From the NCBI GenBank assembly GCA_964631235.1, contig CAZVZX010000009.1, positions 84,669 to 148,668 of the forward strand: DNA of 64,000 nucleotides, read 5' to 3'. The notes below the pieces were generated by a model. That model saw only the letters and a list, made by a program, of their open reading frames with translations, did not search any database and was not told where the DNA came from. The stretch's first letter is position 1, and each line of letters opens with the position of its first letter. This stretch comes from JARKPK01 sp964631235 (lineage in GTDB: Bacteria > Planctomycetota > Planctomycetia > Pirellulales > Thermoguttaceae). This document shows positions 61,309-64,000 of the stretch, piece by piece. The position numbers were made by a program, and so were the translations under genes.

Positions 61309-62763
61309 CTATTTGTGCGATTGTTCTTCGCCGGCCAACTGGCGGAGCATGGCCGCGGTGTTCATCAGTGCCCGGCCGTTGTGGTAGGCGGCCTTCCAGA
61401 TGGTGGCCTTGGCTTGTCCGGACTTCGGTCGCCCGTCGTGGCTCACCGACTCGAACCATTCGCCGTGCTCCGCATCGGTTTGGTAGCGAGAGATGAAATC
61501 CCATTGGTGCAAAAACGCTTCCCAGTAGCGGGGCGTTTCGTCGCCGTGCCGTCGGTGCATCAACAGCAGGGCGTTGAGTCCTTCGGCCTGCGTCCACCAA
61601 ATCTTCTCCAGCGCGTAGGCCGGCCCGAAGGCGAAGCCGCGGTCGTAGAACCCGCCGTGCCGCGAATCCCACCCGTATTCCAAGGCGTGATCGACGAGCA
61701 TTCGAGCCATTCGTCCGGTGGCGGCATCATCTTTTCGGCCCAGCGCGCCGGCCGCCTCGATCAACAGGTAGGCCGTCTCCACATCGTGGCCGAACGAATC
61801 GTGATCGGGCACGGGCCGCCACGCCGGGGTGAAATAGAGGTTCAAGCAGCCGGGCTCAACCGCCACTTTGTCGCGGACAACCTCAAGCAGTTCGCCAAGG
61901 CGTTTTTCGACGAGCGGATCGGGCCAAACTTCGTGCAGGGCGGTTACGGCTTCAAGCAGGTGAATGTGGCTGTTCATCGACTTGTAGCCGTAGGGCGTGC
62001 CCAGCAAATCGCGTTTTCGCCCGGGCGGGGCAACCAGCAGCACCTCGCCGCGGCGCGACAGCGCCTCGAAGTAGCCCCCGTGTCGTGCGTCGTGGGCGTG
62101 GCGATCGAACCAGCGGAACGTGTCTTTGGCCAATTGCAATGCGTCGTCGTCGCGCGTTGCTTCGTAGGCCGCCGAAGCGGCATAAATGGCGAAGGCGATT
62201 CCGTAAGCGTGCTTTTCGTCGCCCCAATCGGGCTTGAACTTGCCGGAAGGATCGACTCCCCAAAACAGCCCGCCGTGATCCCGATCACTGAGTACTTCGC
62301 GCAGCAGCTTGACGCCGTGACGCACATAGCCGCGGAACTCGTCGGCCCGCGACGGCTGCCGCAGCGCGATTTGGGCGGCCACCCAAGTCATCCTTGATTG
62401 GTAAACCAGCGTCTTGTCGTTATTCGGACCAACGGCGCCGTCCGTCAGAATGTGCGAGCGGAAGCCGCCGAACTGCCGATCGATCACCCGCGGAAACCAG
62501 AACTCGACGATGTTCTTCTGAAAGTGCCGCTCGATCTCTTCCGCCAGAGTGAGGTACGATTGGCGATTGGGCGGCAACTCTCGGACGCCGGACTTCGCCG
62601 GTTCGCCGGCAATCACCGGAGAGACGGCGGGCGTGTCCTTCGTTTCGCCGCACCATGCGAACGGCTGAATGCCGAGAAAGACGACAGCGGCCGCGCCCCA
62701 CGCCACGAACACCCTAACGACGACGCCTGGCACAGATCGCAGTGCCGGCGGTCGAGTCCTCAT
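61309..62763 (-). CDS. AGE family epimerase/isomerase (N-acylglucosamine 2-epimerase-like), exported
   Basis: 484 aa from ATG 62761-62763 (MRTRPPALRSVPGVVVRV). The N-terminal hydrophobic segment (VFVAWGAAAVVFLGIQPF) ends near a WCGE and looks like a signal peptide. The (alpha/alpha)6 barrel is clear: NIVEFWFPRVIDRQFGGFRSHILTDGAVGP, TLVYQSRMTWVAAQIAL, DRDHGGLFWGVDPSG, YGIAFAIYAASAAYEAT, RWFDRHAHDARHGGYFEALSR, MNSHIHLLEAVTALHEV and GWDSRHGGFYDRGF. AGE members interconvert 2-epimeric sugars (N-acylglucosamine/mannosamine, cellobiose); His residues in NSHIH and the HGG motifs are the likely acid-base pair. An exported form would act on oligosaccharides outside. Monocistronic, 123 nt before yqgE in transcription order. 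Confidence 0.85.
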   Translation of the reverse strand: MRTRPPALRSVPGVVVRVFVAWGAAAVVFLGIQPFAWCGETKDTPAVSPVIAGEPAKSGVRELPPNRQSYLTLAEEIERHFQKNIVEFWFPRVIDRQFGGFRSHILTDGAVGPNNDKTLVYQSRMTWVAAQIALRQPSRADEFRGYVRHGVKLLREVLSDRDHGGLFWGVDPSGKFKPDWGDEKHAYGIAFAIYAASAAYEATRDDDALQLAKDTFRWFDRHAHDARHGGYFEALSRRGEVLLVAPPGRKRDLLGTPYGYKSMNSHIHLLEAVTALHEVWPDPLVEKRLGELLEVVRDKVAVEPGCLNLYFTPAWRPVPDHDSFGHDVETAYLLIEAAGALGRKDDAATGRMARMLVDHALEYGWDSRHGGFYDRGFAFGPAYALEKIWWTQAEGLNALLLMHRRHGDETPRYWEAFLHQWDFISRYQTDAEHGEWFESVSHDGRPKSGQAKATIWKAAYHNGRALMNTAAMLRQLAGEEQSHK

Positions 62764-62886
62764 CAGCCGACAGTTCCACAGAGGAGCATGTCGGCAGCGG
62801 GAACCGATAGGGGAGTTTTTCGCGTCGTGCGCCGCCTGCGTCGCTCTGCGTGGCTGTCTATCGGTCATCGCCGATGTTCCTTCGAG

Positions 62887-63438
62887 TTAATTGACCGTGG
62901 GGTCGGGCGGAAATCGCCTGATTCCCAGCGTTTGAGTTAGGAATTCGCGGCCGATCCGACGGCACACTAGGGTCCACACCTCCGGATCGCCCGAAAACAC
63001 GATCTCTGATTCGGCTGCGGTGGTCAGCCAAGCGCCTTCCTTCATTTCACGATCGAGTTGCCCCGGCCCCCAGCCGGAATGTCCGACGAACACCTTGATC
63101 GTCTGATCGTCGCTGCGGATCAGTTCGTCGATGTTCGCCTTTTTCGCGGAAAGATAGACGCCGGGAATCACTTCCACCTCGGCCCATTGACGCCGCGAGT
63201 GGATCGACATCAACGGGCCGGGCACCGGTCCGCCGAGGAACAGCGGCCGACGGCAATCGGGCGGAGCGACCCCGACTTCGGAAAGCAACTCGCCGACCGT
63301 CTTGTTCGTCGGACGATTGATCACCAGTCCCAACGCTCCCTCGGGCGTGTGCTCGATCACCAACACGACGGTCCGCACGAAGTTCGGATCGACTAGTTGA
63401 GGCGAAGCCACCAAGAAATGCCCAGACAACGAATCCAT
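62887..63438 (-). CDS. YqgE/AlgH family protein
   Basis: 183 aa from ATG 63436-63438 (MDSLSGHFLVASPQLVD), GGGGAT about 8 nt upstream. Features of the family: GHFLVASPQLVDPNFVRTVVLVIEHTPEGALGLVINRP near the start, then LFLGGPVPGPLMSIHSR, IKVFVGHSGWGPGQLDREMKEGAWL (signature GxxGWxxGQLexEl). YqgE is a conserved cytoplasmic protein linked in proteobacteria to alginate and other regulation; its biochemical role is unknown. It follows the AGE epimerase on the same strand, transcribed first. Confidence 0.92.
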   Translation of the reverse strand: MDSLSGHFLVASPQLVDPNFVRTVVLVIEHTPEGALGLVINRPTNKTVGELLSEVGVAPPDCRRPLFLGGPVPGPLMSIHSRRQWAEVEVIPGVYLSAKKANIDELIRSDDQTIKVFVGHSGWGPGQLDREMKEGAWLTTAAESEIVFSGDPEVWTLVCRRIGREFLTQTLGIRRFPPDPTVN

Positions 63439-63667
63439 GACCGCAATCCCCGAAAGCACCTCCCGCGGCGGCCGGGCGTCTCGCGTTTGCTTCAAATATC
63501 GCGTTCAGCTTTATCCGCCGCCAAGAAGTAATCGTAAACCACCGCGCGCCCGGCTGCAAATGGGCGCAACATGCGCAATTCACATTGACCTGGCCCGACC
63601 CATGCCAACGGGCATTCGCTTCCAAAGCGTTTGCTCGCGGACCGCAGCTCCCGCAAGAAAACAACAA
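63439..63667. other. Intergenic segment before a hairpin
   Basis: No gene seen. It lies between yqgE and the inverted repeat at 63668. Confidence 0.4.
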
Positions 63668-63703
63668 CGGGGAGGCTCGGACGCAGCGGCCCGAACCTCC
63701 CCG
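63668..63703 (-). terminator. Inverted repeat, probable terminator of the PEP-CTERM gene
   Basis: CGGGGAGGCTCGG (63668-63680) pairs with CCGAACCTCCCCG (63691-63703) with one mismatch. On the minus strand it is followed by TTGTTGTTTTC; on the plus strand by TGGGTTTTTC, so it may work in both directions. It lies 120 nt beyond the PEP-CTERM stop. Confidence 0.65.
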
Positions 63704-63823
63704 TGGGTTTTTCATTTCGACCAGGGGTGTTCGCACCAATCACCCGCGGCCGATTCTTTTCAACATCAAGCGATCAACGGCCCCGCCTTCGCAAGGCCCA
63801 GTCGCTTCAGCAAGGCCCAAGTA

Positions 63824-64000
63824 CTACTTCCGCCGACGGGCCGCATAGCCCAACGCCAGAATCGCCATCGCGGCCAGCGCCCACGTGGCCGGCTCCGGCA
63901 CCGGGCTGGCTCCGCCAACCTCGCCACCCACCGGAACCACCGCACCGCCGCCGCCCAGGCCGCCAAAGCTCCACGTGAATCCGCCGCTGCCGTCGCCGAT
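63824..64000 (-). CDS. PEP-CTERM protein, C-terminal end (runs off window)
   Basis: The last 58 codons before TAG (63824-63826) end in ASPVPEPATWALAAMAILAL, then GYAARRRK: the PEP-CTERM sorting signal with a Pro-Glu-Pro, a hydrophobic helix and a final basic cluster. Upstream of it the chain is glycine-rich (FGGLGGGGAVVPVGGEV). Family knowledge: such proteins are anchored through this tail and processed by an EpsH/XrtA-type exosortase, often with exopolysaccharide genes. The main domain lies beyond position 64000, so its function is unseen. Confidence 0.8.
   Translation of the reverse strand: MGDGSGGFTWSFGGLGGGGAVVPVGGEVGGASPVPEPATWALAAMAILALGYAARRRK

Overview
This is a GC-rich, gene-dense chromosomal segment, most likely from a planctomycete (Planctomycetota, Pirellulales-like). 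The clues are a DUF1559 prepilin-like protein, a PEP-CTERM tail, two Tat-exported Gfo/Idh/MocA oxidoreductases, DUF4838 and DUF4832-type secreted proteins, a YdjY-type lipoprotein, and intergenic repeats whose conceptual translations (EGHAPSWP, SLLLHSAEL) I associate with this phylum. Lineage is an inference from protein families; no rRNA is present. No CRISPR array, prophage or transposase gene was seen.

Layout. 1-5 kb: the start of a ComEC-type DNA-uptake channel (runs off the left edge), a carboxypeptidase-regulatory-like lipoprotein, a URO-D family protein, a PilZ-like protein and a Na+/Ca2+ antiporter. 5.7-13.2 kb: zinc-ribbon membrane protein, LysM/L,D-transpeptidase, DUF4832-like secreted protein, tRNA-Gln, DUF169 protein and a Tat-exported FAD oxidoreductase. 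13.3-21.4 kb: Mrp Fe-S carrier, a coupled pair made of a degenerate NtrC-like regulator and a small partner, a class I amidotransferase, and an RDD/SpoIIM membrane pair. 21.4-31 kb: DUF4838 protein, two Gfo/Idh/MocA oxidoreductases, NAD(P)HX dehydratase, DUF1559 protein, tRNA-Gly and a CAT-anticodon tRNA, separated by repeat-rich gaps.

31.5-44 kb: a two-gene lysophospholipid uptake/re-acylation module (MFS-PlsC fusion plus acyl-ACP synthetase), a YdjY lipoprotein, an HD-GYP regulator, a compact pair of pilus/T2SS assembly proteins (PilM-PilN-like and PilO-PilP-like fusions), and an isolated Flp pilin. 44-52.5 kb: NUDIX hydrolase, gcvT and gcvH, a ceramidase-like secreted protein, rpmA, obgE and coaX. 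52.5-60.6 kb (all minus strand): a KaiC-like/PEP-binding fusion, an NfnAB/GltD-like pair, a LysR regulator and NADP-glutamate dehydrogenase, which together look like a reductant and ammonium-assimilation neighbourhood. 61-64 kb: AGE-family epimerase, YqgE/AlgH and the tail of a PEP-CTERM protein.

Most intergenic regions carry dispersed, MITE/REP-like repeats. I distinguish four families: A (about 90 bp, GAAGCGGCCG core, six copies), B (about 100 bp with GCCCGTTGAAAAA inverted ends, three full copies), C (EGHAPSWP-type, two copies) and D (SLLLHSAEL-type, two copies). These are the least-explained structures in the window. Three further coding-like frames lack proper starts or carry stops (10.4-10.7, 31.1-31.6 and 40.0-40.4 kb).
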